A stretch of DNA of 44,174 nucleotides from assembly GCA_017522065.1 (NCBI GenBank), contig JAFXAD010000030.1, forward strand, positions 1-44,174, written 5' to 3'. Source of the stretch: Bacteroidales bacterium. Its GTDB lineage: Bacteria; Bacteroidota; Bacteroidia; Bacteroidales; P3. The notes below the pieces were generated by a model, which was not told the DNA's origin, did not search any database, and saw only the letters and a program-made list of their open reading frames with translations. Positions 23,868-32,533 of this stretch are shown here, in pieces (position 1 is the first letter of the stretch; every line of letters begins with the position of its first letter). Made by a program: the position numbers and the translations under genes.

Positions 23868-25403
23868 ATGCTGCGAAAAAGTCTGAAAATATTAGCTTTA
23901 GTGATGCTGCTGTCTGGTTTTGGACCAGAGCTGTCGGCACAGCGTGTCATAGAATATGTAGCAGGAATGGGCACACGCGACCCGAACAATCCTGATGTTT
24001 GGATTCTTTATCAGAACGTGAAAGCGATGCACGATGGAATGACACTCTATACCGATTCGGCATCGTTCGACACAAGGAACAACGTGTTTGTTGCTCACAG
24101 GAATGTAAGGATATTGTTCACTGACACGACCACGCTGACGGGCGCGACTGCCATATATGACGGCACCACGCGCATCGCTGACGTGTGGGGTGACACGGTG
24201 ACGCTTGTCGATGGCAGGACAATTCTGAAGACAGACTTGCTCAGCTATGATAGAAATACAAGCACGGCATCATATTTCCATTGGGGCCATACGGTGCACG
24301 ACAGCTCCATACTCGACAGTCAGAAAGGATATTACCATTCCGACACACGCGACATATACCTCTTCGACAATGTCGTCCTTTACGACTCGTCGTCTCGCCT
24401 CGAGACAGACACACTGCTCTATAACATGGATTCAAAGATCGCAGTGTTCATCTCGCCAACATACATCTTTAGCGACTCGTCAACGATATACAGTGAGGAC
24501 GGAACCTATAATACTGAACTGCACGAAGCATCGTCGTACATGTCAACCCGATTGTCCAATCGTGAGAAATGGATTACGGCTGACACTCTGTTTTTCAACG
24601 ACATTAAAGAGTATGGCGAAGCTTTTGGCAATGTTGTGATTGTTGATTCGCTCAACGACATTATCTGCAAAGGCCAAGTGGGCATTACCAACCAGGCCGA
24701 ACATTTGTCGTTTGTGACCGATTCGGCCTTGATCGTATTCATCGACAAAGGCGACTCGGTTTTTATGCACGCCGATACTATATGGGCATTCAATAACGAC
24801 AATCGTGAATTCGAATCGGCTAAGGCTTATAGGGGTGTACGTGTATACAGGTTTGATGCACAGGCTGTTTGCGATTCTCTCTTCTTTTCGGCTACCGACT
24901 CAGTTGTCTCTCTGTATTATAGTCCTGTGGTCTGGTATGAAGATTATCAGTGTTTCGCCGACACCATACACTGCCATTACGACACGGGCGGCATTGACCG
25001 CGTATACCTGAATGGCAACATGATGACTATAGAGAAGGTGGATTCGCTGAAATACAACCAGGCGAAAGGTCGCAACTCAATAGTCTATCTTCAGAAAAGC
25101 GAACCTTTGTATGCCGACATTTTGGGGTCGGCGCGTATGGTGTACTATGTGCTCGACGAGGAGTCTATAAACGGTAAAATAGAGAAGAGTCTCATCGGTG
25201 TGAATGCCGGTGTCGGGTCGGATATGCGCATCTATTTCAAGCAACGCAAACCGAGCCGTTTTGTCACCATAGGGCAGCCCGACATGAAGATGTATCCGCC
25301 CGAAATGCTGCCTGCAGACGAAAAACAGCTGCCCGGATTCGAATGGAAAGACCGGATTCGCCCGCAAAATCGCGATGACGTGTTCAGAAAAGTGACAAAA
25401 TGA
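23868..25403 (+). CDS. OstA/LptA-like exported protein (LPS transport family)
   Basis: A 511-residue exported protein. The ATG at 23868 is chosen because it opens the signal peptide (MLRKSLKILALVMLLSGFG, cleaved near LSA-QRV) and lies just after a -7 promoter box. The mature part shows OstA-type repeating beta-strands: TLYTDSASFDTRNNVFVAHR, DTTTLTGATAIYDGTT, GYYHSDTRDIYLFDNV, SRLETDTLLYNMDS. Such beta-jellyroll proteins form the periplasmic bridge that carries lipopolysaccharide to the outer membrane. This form is much longer than enterobacterial LptA and lacks an obvious LptD barrel, typical of Bacteroidota OstA-like proteins. It is followed by grpE after 73 bp. Confidence 0.85.
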   Translation: MLRKSLKILALVMLLSGFGPELSAQRVIEYVAGMGTRDPNNPDVWILYQNVKAMHDGMTLYTDSASFDTRNNVFVAHRNVRILFTDTTTLTGATAIYDGTTRIADVWGDTVTLVDGRTILKTDLLSYDRNTSTASYFHWGHTVHDSSILDSQKGYYHSDTRDIYLFDNVVLYDSSSRLETDTLLYNMDSKIAVFISPTYIFSDSSTIYSEDGTYNTELHEASSYMSTRLSNREKWITADTLFFNDIKEYGEAFGNVVIVDSLNDIICKGQVGITNQAEHLSFVTDSALIVFIDKGDSVFMHADTIWAFNNDNREFESAKAYRGVRVYRFDAQAVCDSLFFSATDSVVSLYYSPVVWYEDYQCFADTIHCHYDTGGIDRVYLNGNMMTIEKVDSLKYNQAKGRNSIVYLQKSEPLYADILGSARMVYYVLDEESINGKIEKSLIGVNAGVGSDMRIYFKQRKPSRFVTIGQPDMKMYPPEMLPADEKQLPGFEWKDRIRPQNRDDVFRKVTK

Positions 25404-25476
25404 CATACATTTATTGTTGGCATTTTTATTGATTCATTCTTAAAAAACAATATAGGAAAAAGATAAAAATATAGAT

Positions 25477-26127
25477 ATGGAAGAAAATGACAATATAAAA
25501 CAGGCTGTCGACGAACAGACAGCAAAAGACGAGGTTGAACAGCAGATGGATGAGAATGCTGCTGCAGAGGAGCCTGAATCGGAAAATGTTGAACGCGACA
25601 CCTCGGACGGCCACGCTAACGATAGCGAACCTCGGGGCCGACGCGCAAAGAAAAGACATAGTATGCAGCAGATTGATGAGTTGAATGCCAAAGTTGAGGA
25701 TATGGGCCACAAACTGGCCGAAATGAACGACAAATATCTACGCATCTATTCTGAGTACGAAAACTACCGTAAACGCACAAGCGCAGAGAAGGCAGGACTA
25801 ATCCTCAATGGTGGCAAAGATGTCATCAAGCTTATGCTCCCTATCATCGACGATATGGAGCGTGCGCTTGCCAATATGTCAGACGGTGACAGCGCTCGCG
25901 AAGGAATGCAGCTGATTTTGAAAAATATGCTTAATGCTTTGCAACAGAAGGGACTAAAGCCAATGGAATCGAAGGGCGAGAAGTTCGACGAGAACTATCA
26001 TGAGGCTATCACTCAAATACCTGCCCCAACTCCCGAAGCCAAAGGAACGGTTATAGATGTTGTAAAAAAAGGTTATTTCCTCAACGACGAAGTGCTCCGT
26101 TTTGCACAGGTCGTTGTGGCAAACTGA
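25477..26127 (+). CDS. grpE: Nucleotide exchange factor GrpE
   Basis: A 216-residue co-chaperone that drives ADP release from DnaK. The first 70 residues are acidic and disordered. The GrpE core follows: a long helix (MQQIDELNAKVEDMGHKLAE), KYLRIYSEYENYRKRTSAEK, the DIKLMLPIIDDMERALA-like hinge, and the C-terminal beta domain with GEKFDENYHEAITQIP and VVKKGYFLNDEVLRFAQVVV. It lies 69 bp upstream of dnaJ; dnaK is not in the window. I saw no CIRCE-type inverted repeat in the short upstream region. Confidence 0.96.
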   Translation: MEENDNIKQAVDEQTAKDEVEQQMDENAAAEEPESENVERDTSDGHANDSEPRGRRAKKRHSMQQIDELNAKVEDMGHKLAEMNDKYLRIYSEYENYRKRTSAEKAGLILNGGKDVIKLMLPIIDDMERALANMSDGDSAREGMQLILKNMLNALQQKGLKPMESKGEKFDENYHEAITQIPAPTPEAKGTVIDVVKKGYFLNDEVLRFAQVVVAN

Positions 26128-26196
26128 AAAAAGTAAGAAAGAAAGGATTCGTCATACCAATAGGGCTCTACCCGTTTGATATCCGGAAAAATAACT

Positions 26197-27357
26197 ATGG
26201 CAAAAAGAGATTATTACGAAGTGTTGGGGGTTGACAAGAATGTAACTCCCGAAGAGTTGAAAAAGGCCTACCGCAAGCTGGCTCTGAAGTACCATCCCGA
26301 CCGCAACCCTGGCGACAAGGAAGCGGAAGAGAAATTCAAGGAGGCTGCAGAGGCATACGACGTGCTTAGCAATCCAGACAAGAAAGCCAAATACGACCAG
26401 TTCGGACATGCAGGACTGGAAGGCGCAGGCGGATTCGGCGGACAAGGTATGAGCATGGACGATATTTTCTCATCGTTCGGAAGCATTTTCGGAGACTTGT
26501 TCGGCGGAGGCGGTGGCTTTGGATTCAGCGGTTTCGGCGATGCCCGCGGACGCGGAGGACGTCCCACATCACGTGGCTCGAACTTGCGTATAAAAGTGAA
26601 ACTCACCCTCGAAGAGATAGAGCAGGGTGTGGAAAAGAAGATAAAGGTTGCCAAATATGTCCCTTGCAAGAGCTGCGGCGGAACGGGTGCACGCAACAAT
26701 AGTTTCGAGACTTGTTCGCACTGCCACGGAACGGGTGTCGTGACAGAGGTGCGCCGCTCTCTTTTCGGACAGATGCAGACGCAGTCGGCTTGCCCCTATT
26801 GCGGCGGACAGGGCAGAATTATCAAAGATAAATGCCACGACTGTCATGGCGACGGAATTGTCAAATCGGACGAAATCATCACTATCAATATCCCTGCCGG
26901 CGTAAGCGACGGAATGCAACTCTCGATGAGGGGACAGGGTAATGCCGCCCCGCACGGTGGCGTGGCCGGCGACCTTATCATTCAGGTGGAGGAAATTCCG
27001 CACGACTTGTTCGAACGTCAGGATAATAACTTGTTCTATAACGCTTTCGTGACATTTGCCGAAGCCGCTATGGGCGCATCGATCGAAATACCTACTCTGA
27101 ACGGAAAGGTGAGAGTGAAAATTGAGCAGGGTACTCCTTCGGGTAAGGTTATCCGACTGAAGGGTAAGGGATTGCCCGACCTGAACGGATATTCGCGCGG
27201 CGACCTCTTGGTCAGTATCAACGTATGGATCCCCAAAAGTCTTACAAAAGAAGAGAAAAATATTTTGGAAGAACTCAATAAGCATCCTAATTTCCAACCT
27301 AATCCGTCGAAACAGGAACGCGGGTTCTTTGACAAGATGAAAGACCTTTTCAATTAG
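26197..27357 (+). CDS. dnaJ: Chaperone protein DnaJ
   Basis: A 386-residue type I Hsp40. The ATG at 26197 begins the canonical [12 protein letters not shown]; an upstream in-frame ATG at 26176 adds seven atypical residues. The J domain has the HPD motif ([10 protein letters not shown]), followed by a Gly/Phe-rich linker (residues about 75-120). Four zinc-binding repeats then follow ([32 protein letters not shown]), with a complete substrate-binding C-terminal region. It works with DnaK and GrpE in folding and disaggregation. It is co-directional with grpE and the DUF2851 gene. Confidence 0.97.
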   Translation: MAKRDYYEVLGVDKNVTPEELKKAYRKLALKYHPDRNPGDKEAEEKFKEAAEAYDVLSNPDKKAKYDQFGHAGLEGAGGFGGQGMSMDDIFSSFGSIFGDLFGGGGGFGFSGFGDARGRGGRPTSRGSNLRIKVKLTLEEIEQGVEKKIKVAKYVPCKSCGGTGARNNSFETCSHCHGTGVVTEVRRSLFGQMQTQSACPYCGGQGRIIKDKCHDCHGDGIVKSDEIITINIPAGVSDGMQLSMRGQGNAAPHGGVAGDLIIQVEEIPHDLFERQDNNLFYNAFVTFAEAAMGASIEIPTLNGKVRVKIEQGTPSGKVIRLKGKGLPDLNGYSRGDLLVSINVWIPKSLTKEEKNILEELNKHPNFQPNPSKQERGFFDKMKDLFN

Positions 27358-27400
27358 ATGTTCAAGTAAAGTTTACGTGAACGACTAAAACCACAAGAAG

Positions 27401-28681
27401 TTGACTGAAGCATTCCTGCAATATGTATGGCAGCATGAACTGCTTGACAAGCCCCTGACGACAACAGAGGGCTTGTCTGTAGTCGTCGAACGCCCGGGAG
27501 AACTGAACCGCGATGCAGGCCCCGACTTCTTGGATGCTCGCCTTACAATAGGCAATGTGAGCTGGGCAGGCAATGTGGAGGTTCATATCAAATCTTCCGA
27601 TTGGAACCTTCACGGTCATTCAAAAGACAAGAACTACAACAATGTCATACTGCATGTTGTCTATGCCAACGATGCGGAAATTACGCTTCAGAACGGCAAA
27701 AAGATGCCGACGCTTGCTATAGCCGATGCCATACCGCAACATGTGTGGGAGAACTATGAACGGCTTATGAATCCTGACAACGGAAGTGAAATCGCATGTG
27801 AGGACCGTTTGAAAGAGATTCCGGATTTCCTTTTCCAGATGAGTCAGGAAAGACTGCTCGTTGAACGTTTGGAGCGCAAATCGGCCAATGTACAACGTAT
27901 TCTCAAGGAGTCGAAGGGCAACTGGGAGCAGGCTTGCTATATTATGACGGCGCACTATTTGGGTGCTAAAGCCAATGCGTTCCCGTTCGAGTTGCTGGCA
28001 AAAAAAGTACCGATGAGCATCGTCGCCAAGATAAAAGACGACAAGTTCCGTGTTGAGTCGTTATACTTCGGACAAGCGGGCTTGTTGGAAGACGATTTCC
28101 ATGACGATTATCCGCAGGCAATGCAACGGGAATACAAATACATGAGCATAGCATATAAGCTTGAACCCATGGCAGGCCATTTGTGGAGGTTCTTCAGAAT
28201 TCGTCCTGCTGGATTCCCAACGCTACGGATAAGCCAGTTGGCTGCGTTGATGGGTGGTTCGGCAAACATGTTCTCCAAATTGCTCGACACGACGGATATC
28301 GCTAAACTTCGCGAACTGTTCGATGTGCATTCGTCTGAATATTGGCAAACGCATTATTCGTTTGACAATGAAACTCTTCGGCATAGTGTCCACCTCGGAC
28401 AGAGTGTTGTTGATGCAATTATCATCAATGCGTGGGTGCCTCTGCTTTTCGAATATGGGGCTGCCCATGACGATGAAAAACGTAAGGAACAGGCTCTTAT
28501 GATATTGCAGCAACTGCCCGCTGAGAATAACCGTATCGTCAGGCTATGGACATCTGCATCGAAAATGCCTCGAAATGCTGCCGATACGCAAGCCTTTATA
28601 CAACGCTATACGGAATACTGCAGCCGTCGCCGCTGCCTCGATTGCCAGATAGCGTTCAGACTTATCAAATGTAAGAAATGA
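27401..28681 (+). CDS. DUF2851 family protein (TTG start)
   Basis: A 426-residue protein of a Bacteroidota-typical family of unknown function. Recognisable segments are TEAFLQYVWQHELLDK, GELNRDAGPDFLDARLTIG, WAGNVEVHIKSSDWNLHGH and NNVILHVVYAND near the N-terminus. The C-terminus carries a Cys-rich end (YCSRRRCLDCQIAFRLIK) that could bind metal. An in-frame stop at 27386 leaves no ATG upstream, so TTG at 27401 is the best start; it gives the family's usual N-terminus. The stop overlaps the murF-alr start (ATGA at 28678), indicating coupled translation. No function is claimed. Confidence 0.85.
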   Translation: MTEAFLQYVWQHELLDKPLTTTEGLSVVVERPGELNRDAGPDFLDARLTIGNVSWAGNVEVHIKSSDWNLHGHSKDKNYNNVILHVVYANDAEITLQNGKKMPTLAIADAIPQHVWENYERLMNPDNGSEIACEDRLKEIPDFLFQMSQERLLVERLERKSANVQRILKESKGNWEQACYIMTAHYLGAKANAFPFELLAKKVPMSIVAKIKDDKFRVESLYFGQAGLLEDDFHDDYPQAMQREYKYMSIAYKLEPMAGHLWRFFRIRPAGFPTLRISQLAALMGGSANMFSKLLDTTDIAKLRELFDVHSSEYWQTHYSFDNETLRHSVHLGQSVVDAIIINAWVPLLFEYGAAHDDEKRKEQALMILQQLPAENNRIVRLWTSASKMPRNAADTQAFIQRYTEYCSRRRCLDCQIAFRLIKCKK

Positions 28682-31203
28682 AAGTATCAGAAATATCCCA
28701 AATTGTCAAAGCTGTTGAAACGCAGTGTGTTGCTGATGAGGTGACTGTCCTCAATCTGCTTACCGACAGCCGTAAACTCGTCGAAAGCGAAGGCACGCTT
28801 TTTTTCGCCATCCCGACCAAGAGAAACAATGGCGTGAGATATGTTTTCGGACTGTATAATAAAGGAGTCCGCAATTTTGTGGTGGGCGAAGAACTCGATG
28901 ACGTTGTCCGAAGTCGCCTGCAGAGCCTGAAAGAGGCAAATATATGGTATGTGCGTGATGTCGTAGGTGCACTGCAGCGCATAGCTGAGTACCATCGCCA
29001 AAAGTACGAGATACCTGTCATAGGCATCACGGGCAGCAACGGGAAAACAATTGTGAAGGACTGGATTGTGCAATTGATGTCGTCCGACCACAGTGTCGTG
29101 GCCAGCCCGAAGAGCTACAATTCACAAATCGGTGTCCCGCTGTCCGTATGGAATATTTCTGACGATAACGATATCGCTGTTTTTGAGGCTGGTATCTCGG
29201 AGGCTGGAGAGATGGAGGCTTTGCGCTCGGTGATTCAGCCAACCATCGGAATCTTTACTAATATCGGACAGGCTCACGACGAGAATTTCTTGACAAGATA
29301 CCAGAAAATTGCCGAAAAACTGCAACTCTTCACACACTGCAAGGCATTGATATATTGCTTGGATCATCGCGATATTCATTCTGTCGTGTCCGAAAAAGAG
29401 AGCCTGCGACAACTAAGCCGTTTCACGTGGGGACGAACGGATGAAAACCCGGTCCAACTTGTCTCTGTCGAAGTTAAAGAACACCATACCGAGTTGAATG
29501 TCATGCTGCACAATACTGCCGAGTACCCACTGAAGGAGGTCTCTTTCAAAGTCGAGATTCCATTCATCGACAGCGCTTCTGCAGAAAACGCAATGCACTG
29601 CGTGGCATTGATGTGCTACTTGGGGTACGATGCTGAAGAAATAACACGACGCTGCAAAAACCTGATGCCTGTTGAAATGCGTATGGAAATGGATGAAGGC
29701 ATCAACAACTGCCTGCTTATCAACGATAGCTATAGTCTTGATATCAATTCGCTATCGATAGCTCTCGATTTTGTCCAGCATGAGCAGCAACACTTCAACA
29801 AGACACTTATCATCAGCGATTTCCTTCAGTCGGGACTGCCGGAACAGGAACTCTATTCGCAAGTGGCTAATTTGATTCAGCAGCGCGGTATTAACAAACT
29901 GATAGGCATCGGCGAAGCCCTGATGCGCAACAGGTCGATGTTCGGCGAAATGAAGGCGTTCTTCTATCCTTCGACCGAGGATTTCTTATTGAAATGCCAA
30001 CTGTCGGATTTTGAGAACGAAACAATTCTGCTGAAAGGTGCTCGAGTGTTCGGTTTTGAGAACATTGCCAAGGTGCTGCAACGCAAGAGCCACGAAACCA
30101 TTATGGAAGTGAATCTCGACGCAATGGTGCGGAACGTAAATTATTACCGGTCGCTCATAAAACCTACGACGAAACTGATGGCTATGGTCAAGGCATCGTC
30201 GTATGGGGCTGGCAAAGTCGAGGTTGCCAATACATTGCAGTTCAATCATGTCGACTATCTGACGGTGGCCTATTCCGACGAGGGCGTCGAACTGCGCCGC
30301 AATGGTATTTACTTGCCGATAATGGTAATGAATCCGGAAGAAGAGAGTTTTGACAACATTATAAAGTATAATCTCGAGCCGGACATATACAGTTTCCGTA
30401 TCCTTAAACTGTTCTCTAACGTGGCTCGGCTGTATGCATCACGAAATGCCCCGATTCCTATTCATATTGAACTTGATACGGGTATGCACAGACTTGGATT
30501 CGCTGCGTCCCAGATGGACGAGCTGGCCAAACTGTTGATGGCCGACGACTCGCCCCTGACGGTGAAGAGCATCTTCTCCCACCTTGCTTGTAGCGAGGAT
30601 CCCGAGATGGACTACTTCACACGGCAGCAAATCAGCACGTTTGAAGAAGGCTCGTCGCGACTCAAAACTCTCCTCGGTCGTGATGATATATTGTGCCACA
30701 TCTTAAACTCGTCAGGTATCACCAGGTTTCCACAAGCACAGATGGATATGGTACGTTTGGGCATAGGTCTCTACGGTATATCGCCAGAGGAAGATGTGCA
30801 GCGTATGCTCTCGCCGGTGAGCACTCTGAAAACGCGTATCTCACAGCTGAAGGATATTCCTGCTGGCGATTCGGTCGGATACAACCGCCGTTGGATAGCC
30901 GCACGCGATTCGCGCATCGCCATAATCCCAATCGGTTATGCCGACGGTTTGTCGCGTCATTTGGGTTATGGCAACGGTCATTTCCTGATAAACGGCCATA
31001 AGGTTCCGATAATCGGCAGTATTTGTATGGATATGTGCTTTGTAGATGTCACTGGCGTAGAGTGCTCGGAGGGCGATGATGTGGTGATTTTCGGGTCCGC
31101 CAAGTCGCTCTGCGAAATGTCGGATGCTGCAGGAACAATTCCGTACGAGATTCTTACATCGGTCTCGCCACGCGTAAAGCGTGTCTATGTCAGTGAAAAT
31201 TAG
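28678..31203 (+). CDS. murF-alr: Bifunctional MurF ligase / alanine racemase
   Basis: An 841-residue fusion common in Bacteroidota. Residues 1 to about 465 are a MurF-type ligase that adds D-Ala-D-Ala to the UDP-MurNAc-tripeptide, with the ATP loop GSNGKT at 119-124 (Lys123). Residues from about 470 are alanine racemase: VNLDAMVRNVNYYRSLIKP, the PLP lysine Lys505 in MVKASSYGAG, HIELDTGMHRLGF, and the catalytic-Tyr region DSVGYNRRW near the end. The fusion joins production and use of D-Ala in one cytoplasmic protein. It overlaps DUF2851 by ATGA and lies 29 bp before the hemerythrin gene. Confidence 0.95.
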   Translation: MKVSEISQIVKAVETQCVADEVTVLNLLTDSRKLVESEGTLFFAIPTKRNNGVRYVFGLYNKGVRNFVVGEELDDVVRSRLQSLKEANIWYVRDVVGALQRIAEYHRQKYEIPVIGITGSNGKTIVKDWIVQLMSSDHSVVASPKSYNSQIGVPLSVWNISDDNDIAVFEAGISEAGEMEALRSVIQPTIGIFTNIGQAHDENFLTRYQKIAEKLQLFTHCKALIYCLDHRDIHSVVSEKESLRQLSRFTWGRTDENPVQLVSVEVKEHHTELNVMLHNTAEYPLKEVSFKVEIPFIDSASAENAMHCVALMCYLGYDAEEITRRCKNLMPVEMRMEMDEGINNCLLINDSYSLDINSLSIALDFVQHEQQHFNKTLIISDFLQSGLPEQELYSQVANLIQQRGINKLIGIGEALMRNRSMFGEMKAFFYPSTEDFLLKCQLSDFENETILLKGARVFGFENIAKVLQRKSHETIMEVNLDAMVRNVNYYRSLIKPTTKLMAMVKASSYGAGKVEVANTLQFNHVDYLTVAYSDEGVELRRNGIYLPIMVMNPEEESFDNIIKYNLEPDIYSFRILKLFSNVARLYASRNAPIPIHIELDTGMHRLGFAASQMDELAKLLMADDSPLTVKSIFSHLACSEDPEMDYFTRQQISTFEEGSSRLKTLLGRDDILCHILNSSGITRFPQAQMDMVRLGIGLYGISPEEDVQRMLSPVSTLKTRISQLKDIPAGDSVGYNRRWIAARDSRIAIIPIGYADGLSRHLGYGNGHFLINGHKVPIIGSICMDMCFVDVTGVECSEGDDVVIFGSAKSLCEMSDAAGTIPYEILTSVSPRVKRVYVSEN

Positions 31204-31232
31204 TAGTAGAAAACTATTATAACCAGATCTGT

Positions 31233-31913
31233 ATGTTTACACAACGAATGAAACTTGCGGACATAATTGCTGCAAACTACAACCTGATTCTTGTTCTGCC
31301 TCGCATAGGTATCGCTTTGGGCTTTGGCGAAAAGTCGGTCAAAGAGGTGTGTGCCGCTTCGCATGTGCCGGTCGACTTCATGCTAATGATATGCAATCTC
31401 TATACGTTTGATGATTATAGACCAGAGATCGATGAGTTCTCGAAAGTGGATATGTCGCCTTTGGTACCGTATCTAAAGGCATCGCATAGCTACTATACCG
31501 CTGAGCGACTGCCACATATAGGGAAACATATTAACCATATAGCAAAAGGTATCGACGAACGCTATGGTCGCGTACTGAAACAGTTCTATTCGGATTTCAG
31601 GACCGAAATCACCGAACATTTCCTTCTCGAGGAAAAGTATGATTTTCCGAAATTGCTCAGTCTGCAGCAAGGCATCCGAAAACGTGGGTCGGCAAAAACG
31701 CATTCGGAGAAATCGCACAGCATGCTTGTGGACAAACTCAACGACTTGACGCAGATTGTGTACAAATATTTGCCGGGAAATGTTCTGCCTGAAGAGACAA
31801 TGGAACTTGTTTTCGACATTTTGCAGCTCTCGTCCGACATCCAGAAGCATGCTTTGGTCGAGGACCGTATTCTCTTGCCGTATATCGACTGGCTGGAAAG
31901 GAGTGCGGAATGA
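31233..31913 (+). CDS. Hemerythrin-domain protein
   Basis: A 226-residue soluble protein. The N-terminal 60 or so residues form a small helical domain (KLADIIAANYNLILVLPRIG), reminiscent of the N-terminal domain of the RIC/ScdA iron-sulfur repair proteins. A four-helix hemerythrin HHE domain follows, with candidate di-iron ligands in ASHSYYTAERLPHIGKHINHI, ITEHFLLEEKYDFP and HALVEDRILLPYI. Members bind oxygen or nitric oxide or repair damaged iron-sulfur centres. It overlaps the next gene by ATGA (31910-31913), so hemerythrin and regulator are made together, which suggests sensing or stress response. Confidence 0.85.
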   Translation: MFTQRMKLADIIAANYNLILVLPRIGIALGFGEKSVKEVCAASHVPVDFMLMICNLYTFDDYRPEIDEFSKVDMSPLVPYLKASHSYYTAERLPHIGKHINHIAKGIDERYGRVLKQFYSDFRTEITEHFLLEEKYDFPKLLSLQQGIRKRGSAKTHSEKSHSMLVDKLNDLTQIVYKYLPGNVLPEETMELVFDILQLSSDIQKHALVEDRILLPYIDWLERSAE

Positions 31914-32503
31914 AAGCTTTGGTGTCAGTACTTGTCGTTGAGCCCTCGGAAATAATATGTGAAGGGTTGCGTTCGGTCCTTTCCGGTTCGGGCAACTATA
32001 ACGTCCTTGCTCCAATGCACGATGCAACTGGACTTATGGAAAGAATACCCATAATCAGGCCCGATGTGCTTATTATAAATCCTACTCTCTTGTCTTCGAC
32101 CCCAAAGCAACAGCTCGCCTCAATCGTACAGCTGAGACCTGCCATGCCGATAGTGGCTCTGGTATACCAGTATGTGGAACGAAGTGTTCTTGAGCTCTTT
32201 ACTCATGCTATCGATATACGGCAAAGTCGCAGCGTTGTGCTCTCTGTTCTGCATAATTCGCTGTCCGATAAGAAAAGAGAGTCGCAACCTGTCGAGGAAC
32301 AGGAAAACTACGAATTGAGTGATCGTGAAACCGATGTTCTTGTTCTTGTTGCAAAGGGATTGAGCAGCAAGGAGATAGCAAACAGACTGAACATATCGGT
32401 CCATACCGTCAATTCTCATCGCAAAAACATAACGCACAAAACGGGTATCAAATCGGTCGCCGGTTTAGCCGTTTATGCAATGATTCATAATTTGATGGAG
32501 TGA
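31910..32503 (+). CDS. LuxR-type regulator with degenerate receiver domain
   Basis: A 197-residue DNA-binding protein. Residues 1 to about 120 fold like a response-regulator receiver, but the phospho-acceptor Asp is replaced by Asn57 (PDVLIINP), and the acidic pair after the first strand is also changed (VLVVEPSE). The C-terminal LuxR helix-turn-helix is intact: ELSDRETDVLVLVAKGLSSK, EIANRLNISVHTVNSHRKNI. Phosphorylation control is therefore unlikely; it may respond through the coupled hemerythrin or through a ligand. It is the last gene of the unit. A short GC-rich hairpin (CGTCTC-GATG-GAGACG, 32508-32523) follows, before the convergent SulP gene. Confidence 0.87.
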   Translation: MKALVSVLVVEPSEIICEGLRSVLSGSGNYNVLAPMHDATGLMERIPIIRPDVLIINPTLLSSTPKQQLASIVQLRPAMPIVALVYQYVERSVLELFTHAIDIRQSRSVVLSVLHNSLSDKKRESQPVEEQENYELSDRETDVLVLVAKGLSSKEIANRLNISVHTVNSHRKNITHKTGIKSVAGLAVYAMIHNLME

Positions 32504-32533
32504 CGGACGTCTCGATGGAGACGGACAGTCTCA

